64,000 nucleotides of DNA, from NCBI RefSeq assembly GCF_026652115.1, contig NZ_JAPPSQ010000013.1, forward strand, positions 1-64,000, read 5' to 3'. Positions 35,588 through 45,064 of this stretch are shown here, piece by piece. The notes beneath the pieces are model-generated. The model worked only from the letters and a program-made list of their open reading frames with translations, had not been told where the DNA came from and searched no databases. Source of the DNA: Algoriphagus sp. PAP.12. GTDB taxonomy: Bacteria; Bacteroidota; Bacteroidia; Cytophagales; Cyclobacteriaceae. The translations under genes were made by a program, and so were the position numbers. The stretch's first letter is position 1; every line of letters begins with the position of its first letter.

Positions 35588-36543
35588 CGATTTGTAGAGA
35601 AAGTCAGAAGGTTGTAATTGTTGTTATAGTTGTGATTGTTGTGTGCCTGCGGTGTTGTGGTGGTTAGGGATTAGGGAATAGAGAATTGTAAGTGGACTGT
35701 GGTCAGTTAACATTAGGTTGTGGTTGTTGTGTGCCTGTGGCGTTGTGGTGGGTAGGGATTAGGAAATTAGAGTGCAGGGATTAGGGATTGGAGAATAAGT
35801 CAGAAGGCTGAAGTCAGAAAGCTAAAAGGAGAAAAAGGTTGGAAGGGTTGTGATTGTTGTAATGGTTGTGTGCCTTCGGCGTTGTTGTAATTGGAAAATT
35901 GAAAAATTGAAAAATTTGGAAATCCGATAAGCACTAGGAGAGAGCAGGGATTGGGGAGCAGAGATTGGCAGAGCACCAGAGGTGCGATATGATAGTAACC
36001 CTGGGTGAGCGAAGCGTAACCCAGGGCATGAAAGAACCAAATCCATTGCCTCCGGCCCTAAAACTGAAATTGGGCAAAATGAAATAATGCCGGAGGATGG
36101 AAACGAAAATATTTTGAAAAGAATTTACAAAAACACCATTAGGCTAAAGCCCTCTGCCCTTGAAACCTCATTTTGAAAATGGCCTAAAGCGCCATTCCAA
36201 TTCAAGGAAGCCTTCTAAAAAAATGAATCAGAGCAATTCCACTACCCCTCCCGATCCCGATTTCATCAAGAATATCCTGGATTAAGCTGAATAGCTAGAA
36301 TTCCTAAGTTGTAGTCCCTTCCATTTGGGAATTGAATGCAATTTTGACAAATCCCTAATGTCAAAAAATCAGTGAATTATTGCATTTATCCAATAATCTC
36401 AATCTAATTATAAGAAAAATCCAAAAAACAGGAGAAATTCTGTTTCTGTTTGTGTTTTAGCACTAAAGGTTTTCCGATATTATATCTAAATATTAAAGAA
36501 TAATTGGAAGGAGTAGTTTTTAACAGGGTGATTTTTTTTAAAC
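35588..36543. repeat. Repeat island upstream of the patatin gene
   Basis: 956 bases without a gene. It begins with TTGT copies at 35608-35670 and 35705-35755 (hairpin loops TGC and TGT) and then long repeat copy A (35776-36237). 36238-36543 is AT-rich and unrelated to the repeats, and should hold the patatin gene promoter. A 74-aa frame on the minus strand (35822-36046) is only a translation of the repeat. Confidence 0.65.
35776..36237 (+). repeat. Long direct repeat copy A (about 460 bp)
   Basis: Near-identical to 38441-38886. Order: heptads (AGGGATT, AAGTCAG units), TTGT unit with GCC-TTC-GGC (35872-35880), then hairpins GCACC-AGA-GGTGC, CCCTGGGT...ACCCAGGG with an inner GC-GAA-GC, CCTCCGGC...GCCGGAGG, and AATGGC-CTAAA-GCGCCATT. 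Differences from copy B include a 15-base insertion-like stretch and scattered substitutions. Confidence 0.9.
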
Positions 36544-38400
36544 ATGGAAGATATAACTAAGGAGTACCCTTTTGAGCCATTTAAAAATATTGGACTTGCA
36601 TTTTCAGGAGGAGGGTTTAGAGCTGCGGCTTTTTCTCTAGGGACATTGAGTTATCTGGAGCATTTAAAAAATGCTGGAAAATCCCTCACTAAGAATGTTA
36701 GCTATATCAGTTCTACCTCTGGGGGTACAATAGCCAATTTATTATACAGCTCTGCCATACACCAAGGGATCGAGTTCAATGAATTTTTCAAAGATTCTAT
36801 GGCAAAACTAAATGGAGAAGACCTGTTGGATTACATTCTCTCTATTTTAAATGATGATGAAGAATGGGAAGGTGAAGGAAAACATAGGAACAGGAATTTG
36901 ATCAATGCATTGGCAAAAGCCTATAATTTCAAGTTATTCGGGGGCTTGACCATGGATGTTTTTTCAAATAAAACTCATGTTGAAAAATTTGAGGTTTGTT
37001 GTAATGCTTCTGAATTTTATAGAGGACTTACTTTTCGATTTAAAACAGATGGCACCAAGCGTCCCCATCAACAGACCGGTAACGCTTTCATTCAATTTGA
37101 TGATGCTAAAATTGACACCTTAAGGAAAATTAAATTAGGAGATGTTCTCGCTGCATCCTCATGTTTTCCGATGGGACTGGAGCCGATTGTTTACCCTGAG
37201 GATTTTAGCTACGATAAACTAAATGTGGCAGAATTGAGAGAGGCTATAATCTATCGCGATTACAATCATAAGCAGTGGAGACTTTCTGACGAGCCTGAGC
37301 AAACTATAAATGAAAAAAAAGAGCCCAATCAAATCTCTTCATTCGGATTAATGGACGGGGGAATTACCGATAATCAGGGCTTAAAGAGTTTGATGCTGAA
37401 AGATAAGCGGACGAGGGAAAATAATAAAACAAGGCCCTTTGATCTTATTCTGGTTTCAGATGTGACTAGCTATTTTATGGAGTCTTATGTTCAGCCTAGA
37501 GTAAATACTGAATTATCTTGGACCAAAAGAAATATTAAATACTATTTAAAGGGGTTTTTATGGTTTTCGAGAAATTCCAAGCCAATCCAAAATGCTATAT
37601 TTTGGATAGCCTTATTGGGAGTAATTGGAGTCTATTTGATTTCAGGTAAACTTTGGGCCATCATTTCAGCATTTATTCTGGGAATATTTTTCACCCTGTA
37701 TTTGGGAATTAGATTTCTTAGCAATTGGAGAGAAACCAAAGGTTTACTAAAAATAAAAAGTAAAGGAGGAGTCATTGAAAGTCTGAGACGAATTCTTCCT
37801 TTTGTGACATTTTCCGATGGAATATTCAATAAGCTTTTTGATTTTTTAATTGACACGAAATTGGCTGTTTTAAAAGCTATGCTAAAATCCAGAGTATTGT
37901 CTGTAGTAAGCATGGTAATGGATGTGAATCTAAAGCAGGTCAGGAGACTGATTTACGAATCCTTTTATGAAGATTCTTGCTGGGACAATCGAAGGATCCC
38001 CAATTTCATTTATGAACTTAGTACCTACAATAAAATTAGTCGCTCTTTTAGATTCGGTAATACTGAATTTCTTCAATGGGTACCGACAAATGAGGATAAG
38101 GCCCTATTGATTGAAGGCTGTGAAAAATTGGAATTTGTAGCTGAGAAAGCCCGAGAAATGGGGACAACCCTCTGGTTTGACAAAGCTGATATGGAAGAAG
38201 GGCAATTGGAGAATATTATCATGACAGGCCAATTTACCACCTGTATGAATTTATTAGAATATGTCATTTCGCTCGAAAGAAAAGAAATCCTAAAATCAGA
38301 AGATGGACTAAATGATTTGAAAGGAATCAAAGCACAACTTGTTTCAGATATCATAAAATTTAAAGAAGATCCAGGCTTTTTGTTGAAATCAATTGTTTGA
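36544..38400 (+). CDS. Patatin-like phospholipase with membrane segments
   Basis: 618 aa. The oxyanion-hole motif FSGGGFRAAAF (20-30) and nucleophile region SSTSGGT (56-62, Ser59) with the second catalytic residue in LMDGG (269-273, Asp271) identify the patatin/cPLA2-like Ser-Asp dyad; the usual Gly before x-S is Ser57. Between the catalytic blocks lies a charged insert. Two hydrophobic segments (about 350-368 and 371-389) and a C-terminal helical region (about 420-618) follow. No signal peptide. It stands alone: no cyclic-nucleotide synthase or effector partner is adjacent. It is flanked by 450-bp direct repeats. Confidence 0.85.
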   Translation: MEDITKEYPFEPFKNIGLAFSGGGFRAAAFSLGTLSYLEHLKNAGKSLTKNVSYISSTSGGTIANLLYSSAIHQGIEFNEFFKDSMAKLNGEDLLDYILSILNDDEEWEGEGKHRNRNLINALAKAYNFKLFGGLTMDVFSNKTHVEKFEVCCNASEFYRGLTFRFKTDGTKRPHQQTGNAFIQFDDAKIDTLRKIKLGDVLAASSCFPMGLEPIVYPEDFSYDKLNVAELREAIIYRDYNHKQWRLSDEPEQTINEKKEPNQISSFGLMDGGITDNQGLKSLMLKDKRTRENNKTRPFDLILVSDVTSYFMESYVQPRVNTELSWTKRNIKYYLKGFLWFSRNSKPIQNAIFWIALLGVIGVYLISGKLWAIISAFILGIFFTLYLGIRFLSNWRETKGLLKIKSKGGVIESLRRILPFVTFSDGIFNKLFDFLIDTKLAVLKAMLKSRVLSVVSMVMDVNLKQVRRLIYESFYEDSCWDNRRIPNFIYELSTYNKISRSFRFGNTEFLQWVPTNEDKALLIEGCEKLEFVAEKAREMGTTLWFDKADMEEGQLENIIMTGQFTTCMNLLEYVISLERKEILKSEDGLNDLKGIKAQLVSDIIKFKEDPGFLLKSIV

Positions 38401-39126
38401 AAGTTGGAGGTTGGGGATTCCGATTCCGATAGAAATCGGAAGGGATTAGGGATTGGAGAATAAGTCAGAAGGCTAAAATCAGAAAGCTAAAAGAAGAAAA
38501 AGGTTGGAAGGGTTGTGATTGTTGTAATGGTTGTGTGCCTATGGCGTTGTTGTAATTGAAAAATTTGGAAATCCGATAAGCACTGGGAGAGAGCAGGGAT
38601 TGGGGAGCAGAGATTGGCAGAGCACCAGAGGTGCGATATGATAGTAACCCTGGGTGAGCTAAGCGTAACCCAGGGCATGAAAGAACCAAATCCATTGCCT
38701 CCGCCCTAAAACTGAAATTGGGCAAAATGAAATAATGCCGGAGGATGGAAACGAGAATATTTTGAAAAGAATCGGCAAAATTACCATTGGGCTAAAGCCC
38801 TTAACCTTTGGAATCATCTTTTTTGAATGGCCTAAAGCGCCATTCCTATTCAAGGAAGTCTTCTAAAAAAAATAAATCAGAGCAATCCCCCTATCCCCTC
38901 TTGTCTGCAAGGGTGAAGGTGAGAGTCTAGGCTGGGATTTTGTCATGAATTTAGAGCCCTGAAGCAAACTTGATTTTTCTTTATTTTTCTTGAAAAATCA
39001 TCACTATTTCTATTTTTATCTAAACTATTCATAATAAGAACGATGGAAATAGGAATAATACATATATTTTTCAGGGCCTAAAACCATTGGTTTTAGAAAA
39101 AGCTAAGCCCACTATTATACAATTAC
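38401..39126. repeat. Repeat island downstream of the patatin gene
   Basis: 726 bases without a gene. Starts with a short heptad/GATTCC run, continues as long repeat copy B (38441-38886), and ends in AT-rich DNA with a perfect palindrome CTAAAACC-ATT-GGTTTTAG (39078-39096), 31 bases ahead of the next gene, which may be a regulatory site. Frames on the minus strand (38465-38725, 38487-38678, 38659-38853) are repeat translations. Confidence 0.6.
38441..38886 (+). repeat. Long direct repeat copy B (about 446 bp)
   Basis: Same orientation and element order as 35776-36237. The hairpin triloop in the TTGT unit is TAT instead of TTC, with the flanking GCC/GGC stem kept. The inner GC-GAA-GC stem of the CCCTGGGT hairpin has become GCTAAGC. 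Confidence 0.9.
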
Positions 39127-42100
39127 ATGAATTTCAAGAAATTAAGTTTTCTTTTTATTTTTAGCTGTCTTACTTTTTTCTTTTTTAGTAAGGAATTATC
39201 AGCTCAAAACGATTACAGGGTTCCATTCAACCATAGAATCGGAAATTCAAATCTCTCCAATAATATATTTCAGATTCGAGGAGATTTCACCATTATAGGC
39301 AATACCAATCTGACCCTGAAAAATTACGATGAAGGTACTGCCAATTCAGGTCAGGAGATGGTCTTTATAGATATTGATGGAGATTCTTCAACATTCAACT
39401 CCTCCTCAGCCACTCTGTTGTTTTCGGAGGAAAATGGAGCCGATTCCAATTGTACAGATATTCTTTATGCAGGACTATACTGGTCTGGAAGAACACAAAG
39501 GGAGGGTTTGACTTTTGAATTGACCAAACAAGAAGGTTTTTTGGACCCTGTTACCCTAGTCGACCACAAAGATGAAATGAAAGGTGGGGAGGAGAAAGAG
39601 TACATTCATTATACTTTTTTTACCGGTATAATGACAGATGATACTTCCCAATTCTTACCTCAATTTGAAGTCTATACACAAGAAGGGGAATATGAATCCT
39701 ATATTTTTCAATTCCGCAATGACAGCACTGTTTTATTTACCGATACAGGGAGTGATTTAAAACCGGTAGAAAACCTAAAAATCACCAAAAAAGACGGATA
39801 TATTCAAGCCACTTTCACTCCAATAGAATTTAGCCGAAATGGAATCAATTATAGTATTTATGGCTTAAACAGGGTTTTTTCAGATGATTATACTGAGTTT
39901 GTACAGGGGAACAATGCTGTATTGATCAAATCCTCAGGTACCTATAGCCCTCTGGCTTATCAGACTCAGATGTTTGATAAGCGGGTTTTAAAAATAAAGG
40001 CTCCAGGCTCTTCGGAATATCAGGAGGTTTCTGTTTCCGGAAATGCCATTTTATTTCCCGATCAAGAACTTAGAGATATCTATGTAGGCTATGCGGATGT
40101 AACTGATTTGGTGAAGGAATATGGTGCCGGTGAATATACCGTTGCCGATATCGCGCTTTCTGAAGGTTTATCTGATGAAATTGGGATGTTTGGAAACTGG
40201 GGATTAATCGTAGTCTATCAGAACGCAAAAATGAATTTCAGAGATGTAACCATTTTTGATGGCTACACATTTATCGAGGCACTAAATGGGGTGGAAGAAA
40301 ATGGTGAAATTGAAATCAATGGTTTTGGGGCAATAGAGGAAGGTCCCGTAAGTATGAAGTTGGGAGTCATGGCCAGTGAAGGTGATAATTTCATCGGTGG
40401 GGATTATTTGGAAATGTTGGATCAAAAAGGAAATTGGACGAGGCTGAGTCATCCAGGAAACAGCACTGACAATTTTTTCAATTCATCCATTTATACTCCT
40501 GTTTTCAAAGCTGATGGCAGCTTGCAGGAAAACTCCAGAACGCCTTTTTTGAAGAATAATACTGGGATTGACATCGTACAATGGGAAGTTCCCAATCCTG
40601 ATAATTCTCTGATCACAAACAAGCAAACTTCTGCTAAGTTTCGCTATGGAACCAATCAGGATTTGTATGCACTATATGCTTTTGCCTTTTCGGTGGTCAG
40701 CTACACACCGAATATAGAGGCACACAATCAAATCGAATCTATCAATGGATTGCCTCCGGGGGATTCCCCGACCATCAAACCCGGGGAGGAAATCCGTCTT
40801 CAATTAGATATCAGGAATGTGGGTTCTGAGGCTACGGAGCAAAGCAAACTAATCATCCCTATCCCCTTCAATGCTATATATGTGGATGCGGAAGTCATTC
40901 CAGACACCTATGGTACTGTCACATTTGATCCCAATATGGGAGTCGCCGGGTCAATAATTTGGGATATAGGAAATATACCAATATCTGTAGACATCAATGA
41001 AATTATTGCCTCTTTGCAATACACCTTGAAGTTCACGGAGGATTGCTTTGTTTTGGCAAATGACAATTGCGATTCTAAACTTTCTGTAAATGGATATCTC
41101 TCTGGAATCGGAAGCCTTTCTAAACAACCATTTTCCAACCTTCCATTTATCAAAGAATACAAAGAGGGAGTCTGTGAGAATATTCCAACCTATGGACCAG
41201 TTGAAATTCCATTAATCGGTAAAGCTGAGTTCGCCGAAAATCACTGTTCAGGTTTTGCATTGTTTACCGATCTAGAAGTGGACAATATTCCAATATTTTG
41301 TCATAGGGATTCTCCCACGAATCTAGCGGATTTGATCAGTCCTTCCCAAGAGGGATTTCAAGTTTATTTTTTCAGTGAAGAATCTGGAGGGACTCCATTG
41401 ATTAATTATTATGTGAATACTTCATTGGTAGGAACAGAGAAGATCTGGGTTTCTGAAGGTCCTCAAGGCAGCTGCACTGGTATGCGAATTCCGGTCGATT
41501 TGAAAGTAATTCCAACCAGTCCTCAGCCGATCACTGAGAATCTCAACTTTTGCATGGAGGAAAAGAAAATTCCTTTTGAGGTAAATCCAGATCCGGGCTA
41601 TACCCTTTATTATTATGAGGACAATGATCCTTCAAGCTCAGCATTAACAGGTCCTCCCAATCTAGACCTATCCAAACCTTCCAGATATTCCCTTTGGGTG
41701 AGTCAATCCAAACCTGGTGAATGCGAAAGCCCCCGTCAAGAGGTGGAGATTTATATTGAGGACTGTAGCCTCAGGCCTGAAATCGAACTTACTATTAGTT
41801 CAGATGTGGAAAAATTTGAAAAGCAAGGCCAAGAAATAACCTTTACTATTACAGTGAAAAACCCCGGAAAAGTCCCTTTATTTAATGTCACTGTCAATGA
41901 GTATTTGAATTATGGGGGATGGCAAATTGCAGAGTTGGGTCCTCAGGAGGAGCAGTCGTTTGAGGTACTATACACCATTTCAGAGTGGGATATGATCTAT
42001 CCTTATGTCCTTCAGATTTCTGCTCATGCAGAAGGGGCAGATTGGCAGGGAATCTTTGTCTCCGATGATGCATCCAAAGAAATTTCCGGTGTCAACTTTG

Positions 42101-43392
42101 TGCCTGGCTTTTTGGACTATACAATAGAAACACTGGATGTAGAATGCCAATTGGAAGAAGGAGGAAAAGGGCAGATTATCATTAATTGGCCTCAAGGACA
42201 AGAAGGAGATTATTTTCTGACTGATTTGGAATCGGGCGAAATCATCAAGTCCTTCACTTTTACACTCAATTCCCAAATAGTAATTGAAGTAGCTCCTGGA
42301 AGTTATGGTCTTGAAATTCTGGATTCCCAAAGGAATAGTCATCAGGTCAACCAGCCTATTATCATTTTAGAGAAAGATAAAGTTGAGTTTGAAGTTCCAG
42401 AATCAATCAATTCCTGTACGGAATTCATCTGGTTTCCTCTTAATGATCCAGAAATAAATATAACAGTAGAATCTCCGGAGGGAAAAGAGGTCACAGTAAA
42501 TTCCGATGGAAGCTATACTTTAGTGCATTCGGGGATCTATCAAGTAACCGGAACTACTCAAAATCCAGATTTCTGTCCAAACATCAAGTCTTTTGAAGCT
42601 GAAATCACCCAGCCTTCTGAGCTTGAAATAGATTTGCGACCATTCTGCAAAGATGATAGTTCTACCAGCATTGATTTGATTACTTCCTCTGATGGATTAA
42701 TTATTCAATGGTTTCTCTTGAGCTCAGGAAATAGGGAAGAATTGACAATGTTTGAAAACAGCTCACAGCTGATCGTTCAAGATGAAGGGACCTATGAGGT
42801 GACTCTAAAAGATCCGTCAGGTTGTTGGATCGGTAAAAAAGAGGTTAAGGTTAGACAATCTTTTACTGATGAGATAGTAATAGAGCAGTTCTATTCATTC
42901 TGTGCGGAGAAAAATGATTTTCCTGAAATCTCACCCGGAAATCGATTCAAGGAATTTATCTGGCTTCTCGATGGTCAGATAATTAGTGAGGAGGCTGTTT
43001 TTATTCCAAAAACCTCCGGAAAGTATTATCTGGAGGCTAAAGATGAGTTGGGATGTTCCTTTTTTGCTGAGTTTGAAGTGGAAGAAAAATGTCTGCCAGA
43101 GGTCAAATTCCCCAATGCCATTTGGATTGGGGATCCATCAAGACAATTCGAGATTTATCCAGATTATTTAACGGATGAAATTGAGGTGAGCATCTTTAAC
43201 AGATGGGGGCAACTTATTTATCATTGTATAGACAAGGGACCTGAAGAAAATATTAAATCCACCTGTACTTGGGATGGAATATTTGAAGGAGCCGCAATTC
43301 CTAATGGAAGTTATGCTGTTAACATCAAAGTCTCCAATTTTAAATTGAATGTGACACAGAATATCCGGTCCTCCATTATGGTTTTCAATTGA
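39127..43392 (+). CDS. Giant surface protein with gliding-motility (CHU_C / T9SS type B) C-terminal domain
   Basis: 1421 aa. Signal peptide (FLFIFSCLTFFFFS then ELSAQN). Residues about 30-540 are unrecognised beta-rich sequence. About 540-690 and 885-970 carry DUF11-like conserved-repeat blocks (EIELTISSDVEKF). Several PKD/Ig-like stretches follow. The last ~98 residues (about 1324-1421; IFNRWGQLIYH, WDGIFEGAAIPNGSY) are the CHU_C domain that directs export by the type IX secretion system and surface attachment. Probably an adhesin or structural surface protein. Cys-rich in the middle (about 690-880). Confidence 0.88.
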   Translation: MNFKKLSFLFIFSCLTFFFFSKELSAQNDYRVPFNHRIGNSNLSNNIFQIRGDFTIIGNTNLTLKNYDEGTANSGQEMVFIDIDGDSSTFNSSSATLLFSEENGADSNCTDILYAGLYWSGRTQREGLTFELTKQEGFLDPVTLVDHKDEMKGGEEKEYIHYTFFTGIMTDDTSQFLPQFEVYTQEGEYESYIFQFRNDSTVLFTDTGSDLKPVENLKITKKDGYIQATFTPIEFSRNGINYSIYGLNRVFSDDYTEFVQGNNAVLIKSSGTYSPLAYQTQMFDKRVLKIKAPGSSEYQEVSVSGNAILFPDQELRDIYVGYADVTDLVKEYGAGEYTVADIALSEGLSDEIGMFGNWGLIVVYQNAKMNFRDVTIFDGYTFIEALNGVEENGEIEINGFGAIEEGPVSMKLGVMASEGDNFIGGDYLEMLDQKGNWTRLSHPGNSTDNFFNSSIYTPVFKADGSLQENSRTPFLKNNTGIDIVQWEVPNPDNSLITNKQTSAKFRYGTNQDLYALYAFAFSVVSYTPNIEAHNQIESINGLPPGDSPTIKPGEEIRLQLDIRNVGSEATEQSKLIIPIPFNAIYVDAEVIPDTYGTVTFDPNMGVAGSIIWDIGNIPISVDINEIIASLQYTLKFTEDCFVLANDNCDSKLSVNGYLSGIGSLSKQPFSNLPFIKEYKEGVCENIPTYGPVEIPLIGKAEFAENHCSGFALFTDLEVDNIPIFCHRDSPTNLADLISPSQEGFQVYFFSEESGGTPLINYYVNTSLVGTEKIWVSEGPQGSCTGMRIPVDLKVIPTSPQPITENLNFCMEEKKIPFEVNPDPGYTLYYYEDNDPSSSALTGPPNLDLSKPSRYSLWVSQSKPGECESPRQEVEIYIEDCSLRPEIELTISSDVEKFEKQGQEITFTITVKNPGKVPLFNVTVNEYLNYGGWQIAELGPQEEQSFEVLYTISEWDMIYPYVLQISAHAEGADWQGIFVSDDASKEISGVNFVPGFLDYTIETLDVECQLEEGGKGQIIINWPQGQEGDYFLTDLESGEIIKSFTFTLNSQIVIEVAPGSYGLEILDSQRNSHQVNQPIIILEKDKVEFEVPESINSCTEFIWFPLNDPEINITVESPEGKEVTVNSDGSYTLVHSGIYQVTGTTQNPDFCPNIKSFEAEITQPSELEIDLRPFCKDDSSTSIDLITSSDGLIIQWFLLSSGNREELTMFENSSQLIVQDEGTYEVTLKDPSGCWIGKKEVKVRQSFTDEIVIEQFYSFCAEKNDFPEISPGNRFKEFIWLLDGQIISEEAVFIPKTSGKYYLEAKDELGCSFFAEFEVEEKCLPEVKFPNAIWIGDPSRQFEIYPDYLTDEIEVSIFNRWGQLIYHCIDKGPEENIKSTCTWDGIFEGAAIPNGSYAVNIKVSNFKLNVTQNIRSSIMVFN

Positions 43393-43621
43393 AAGTAATT
43401 TTTGGCAAAAAAGATTGGGGATCCAGATTGCTAGCTTAGGTTGAAATTGTTGTAATGGTTGTACGCTTCGCGTTGTGATGGTTAGGGATTAGGTGATTCC
43501 GATTCCGATAGTTACCGTGAAGCACCGGGAGTGTTCGGTGGTCAGTTGGCAATAGGATTCCGATTCCATCGAGAACATGGTGGGTGGAGATTGAGTATAA
43601 CAGGCTTGGGTACAGGAATTT
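43393..43621. repeat. Spacer with TTGT/hairpin repeat
   Basis: 229 bases between convergent genes. A TTGT copy with hairpin ACGC-TTC-GCGT lies at 43463-43473, followed by AGGGATT and GATTCC runs. No terminator with a T-run was seen. Confidence 0.6.
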
Positions 43622-45064
43622 TTATTCCAGCTTTTTGAACCTAAATGAATACCCTATCAATAGTCCAAAATTGGTGTAATTTGCCTGAGTAACAGTCAAT
43701 GCCCCTTCTAGGGTTGGAGAAGGGTCTGTGGGGGAAATATTGGAGTCTTCTGCATATTGGGAGGTGCTTCCAAAACTTCCCGTAACTCCCAGAGTTATGC
43801 TACTCTGATTTTTGTGGATCACTCCACCAAATGAAAAATGAACAATATCCCACTGGGAAATTTCCGTAGTCAATTGATCTCCAGAAAGTGGTGATTCATC
43901 AAAATAACTAAAGTCTGTCCGGAAGCTTCCCATCAATTGAAGTTTCTCGCTTACCCGGTTTTCATAACCCAAGGCGATATTGGTGACAGGTTTCATTACA
44001 GTTTCGACATTTAAAAAGTCCGAACTGGTAATATCCAAGGAAAGATCCGGTCTAACCAGTACATTGGGTTCTGCACTGATAATACGGTAAGTTTTGATTC
44101 CGCCAAAGTGTGTCAAATTAATACTGATTACACTGCGATTGATCACTTGATGCCCACCAATTGCTATTTCCCATGGGGATTTGTAGGAGGCTTTCAGTTT
44201 TTCCTGACGGTCGGAAGCAAATGCAGAATACCTTGGACTATCAGAGTTAGGGCGGATATTGACAAGTGTCAGATCTCCGGCTACCGTACCTTTACCGGCA
44301 AAACTCAAGCCGGGTGAAGTTATAGCAATCCCAAAACCATGAGATAAACCCTGATAGGTCAGACCAGTCTTGATCGCAGTTCTTAAACTGGTATAGTGAA
44401 CATATTCATTCTGTATTCTTGAAATCAAAATAGGCTCACTTTGATTTGTCAGGGTTTTGGCCGTAAAACGATAGGAATATTCGGTAGAACGGAGAGTATT
44501 GAGTAGTGAAATCCCAAATCCAAGACTGGGCTTAATCTTTTTGGAAACCCCCAGTGCTACCATTGTTTCTTGAACGGAACTATTGATCCCAGATTCCGCC
44601 ACCAATTCCTCCATACCAGGGCTTTCAGATTCTGGAACCAAGTCAGAAAATTGAACTATCCTAGCAACCCCACCAAAATTGAAGTTGACAGGACTTAGGA
44701 GTCCATAATTGAATTTCCAAGAGCTTTTGATGGGCAACACTCCACTGATTGCGAGAGGAATTGCATTGAATTTCTTCCCTTTAAAATCCGCTTTTTGTCC
44801 TAGGGCATTCTGGATTCGGATGGTTTCAAGCCCATAAAAGTTGGAGTTGATCGAAAGGCCCAATGTATCACCAAAGGCCATGGTTCCTGGATTATAATAT
44901 ACACCTGAATTGTCCAAAGTATCTGACAAAACCGCCCCTCCTAGGAGAACCGAGCGTGTCCCGAATTGATTTCCCCAATGGTGGGTATCCTGAGCATTGA
45001 TAGATAAAGTCCAAAGGAGCGAAAGCACTAAAAAGAGGAAGGACTTCTGGAAAACAGATTTCAT
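43622..45064 (-). CDS. FadL-like outer membrane beta-barrel protein
   Basis: About 480 aa from the ATG at 45064 (MKSVFQKSFLFLVLSLLWTL, a clean signal peptide ending INAQ). The upstream frame to 45127 begins without a signal and is probably untranslated. Mature start HHWGNQFGTRSVLLGGAVLSD and SGVYYNPGTMAFG resemble FadL/OmpP1-type barrels (N-terminal G-x-R-x-x-x-L-G-G-A). The final residue Phe-rich SFRFKKLE fits barrel insertion. May pass hydrophobic molecules; ligand unknown. Confidence 0.78.
   Translation of the reverse strand: MKSVFQKSFLFLVLSLLWTLSINAQDTHHWGNQFGTRSVLLGGAVLSDTLDNSGVYYNPGTMAFGDTLGLSINSNFYGLETIRIQNALGQKADFKGKKFNAIPLAISGVLPIKSSWKFNYGLLSPVNFNFGGVARIVQFSDLVPESESPGMEELVAESGINSSVQETMVALGVSKKIKPSLGFGISLLNTLRSTEYSYRFTAKTLTNQSEPILISRIQNEYVHYTSLRTAIKTGLTYQGLSHGFGIAITSPGLSFAGKGTVAGDLTLVNIRPNSDSPRYSAFASDRQEKLKASYKSPWEIAIGGHQVINRSVISINLTHFGGIKTYRIISAEPNVLVRPDLSLDITSSDFLNVETVMKPVTNIALGYENRVSEKLQLMGSFRTDFSYFDESPLSGDQLTTEISQWDIVHFSFGGVIHKNQSSITLGVTGSFGSTSQYAEDSNISPTDPSPTLEGALTVTQANYTNFGLLIGYSFRFKKLE

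Noticed and set aside
35822..36046. Minus-strand 74-aa ORF and its counterparts at 38465-38853
   Set aside because: They are translations of the multi-hairpin repeat copies; same peptide in both copies and no independent support.
36544..38400. Patatin gene considered as a CBASS or other defence effector
   Set aside because: No cyclic-nucleotide synthase, sensor or other defence gene is adjacent; the repeats suggest a cassette but not its role.
6046..43480. TTGT-rich repeats considered as CRISPR
   Set aside because: The copies are dispersed, have no regular spacers, and no Cas gene is present.
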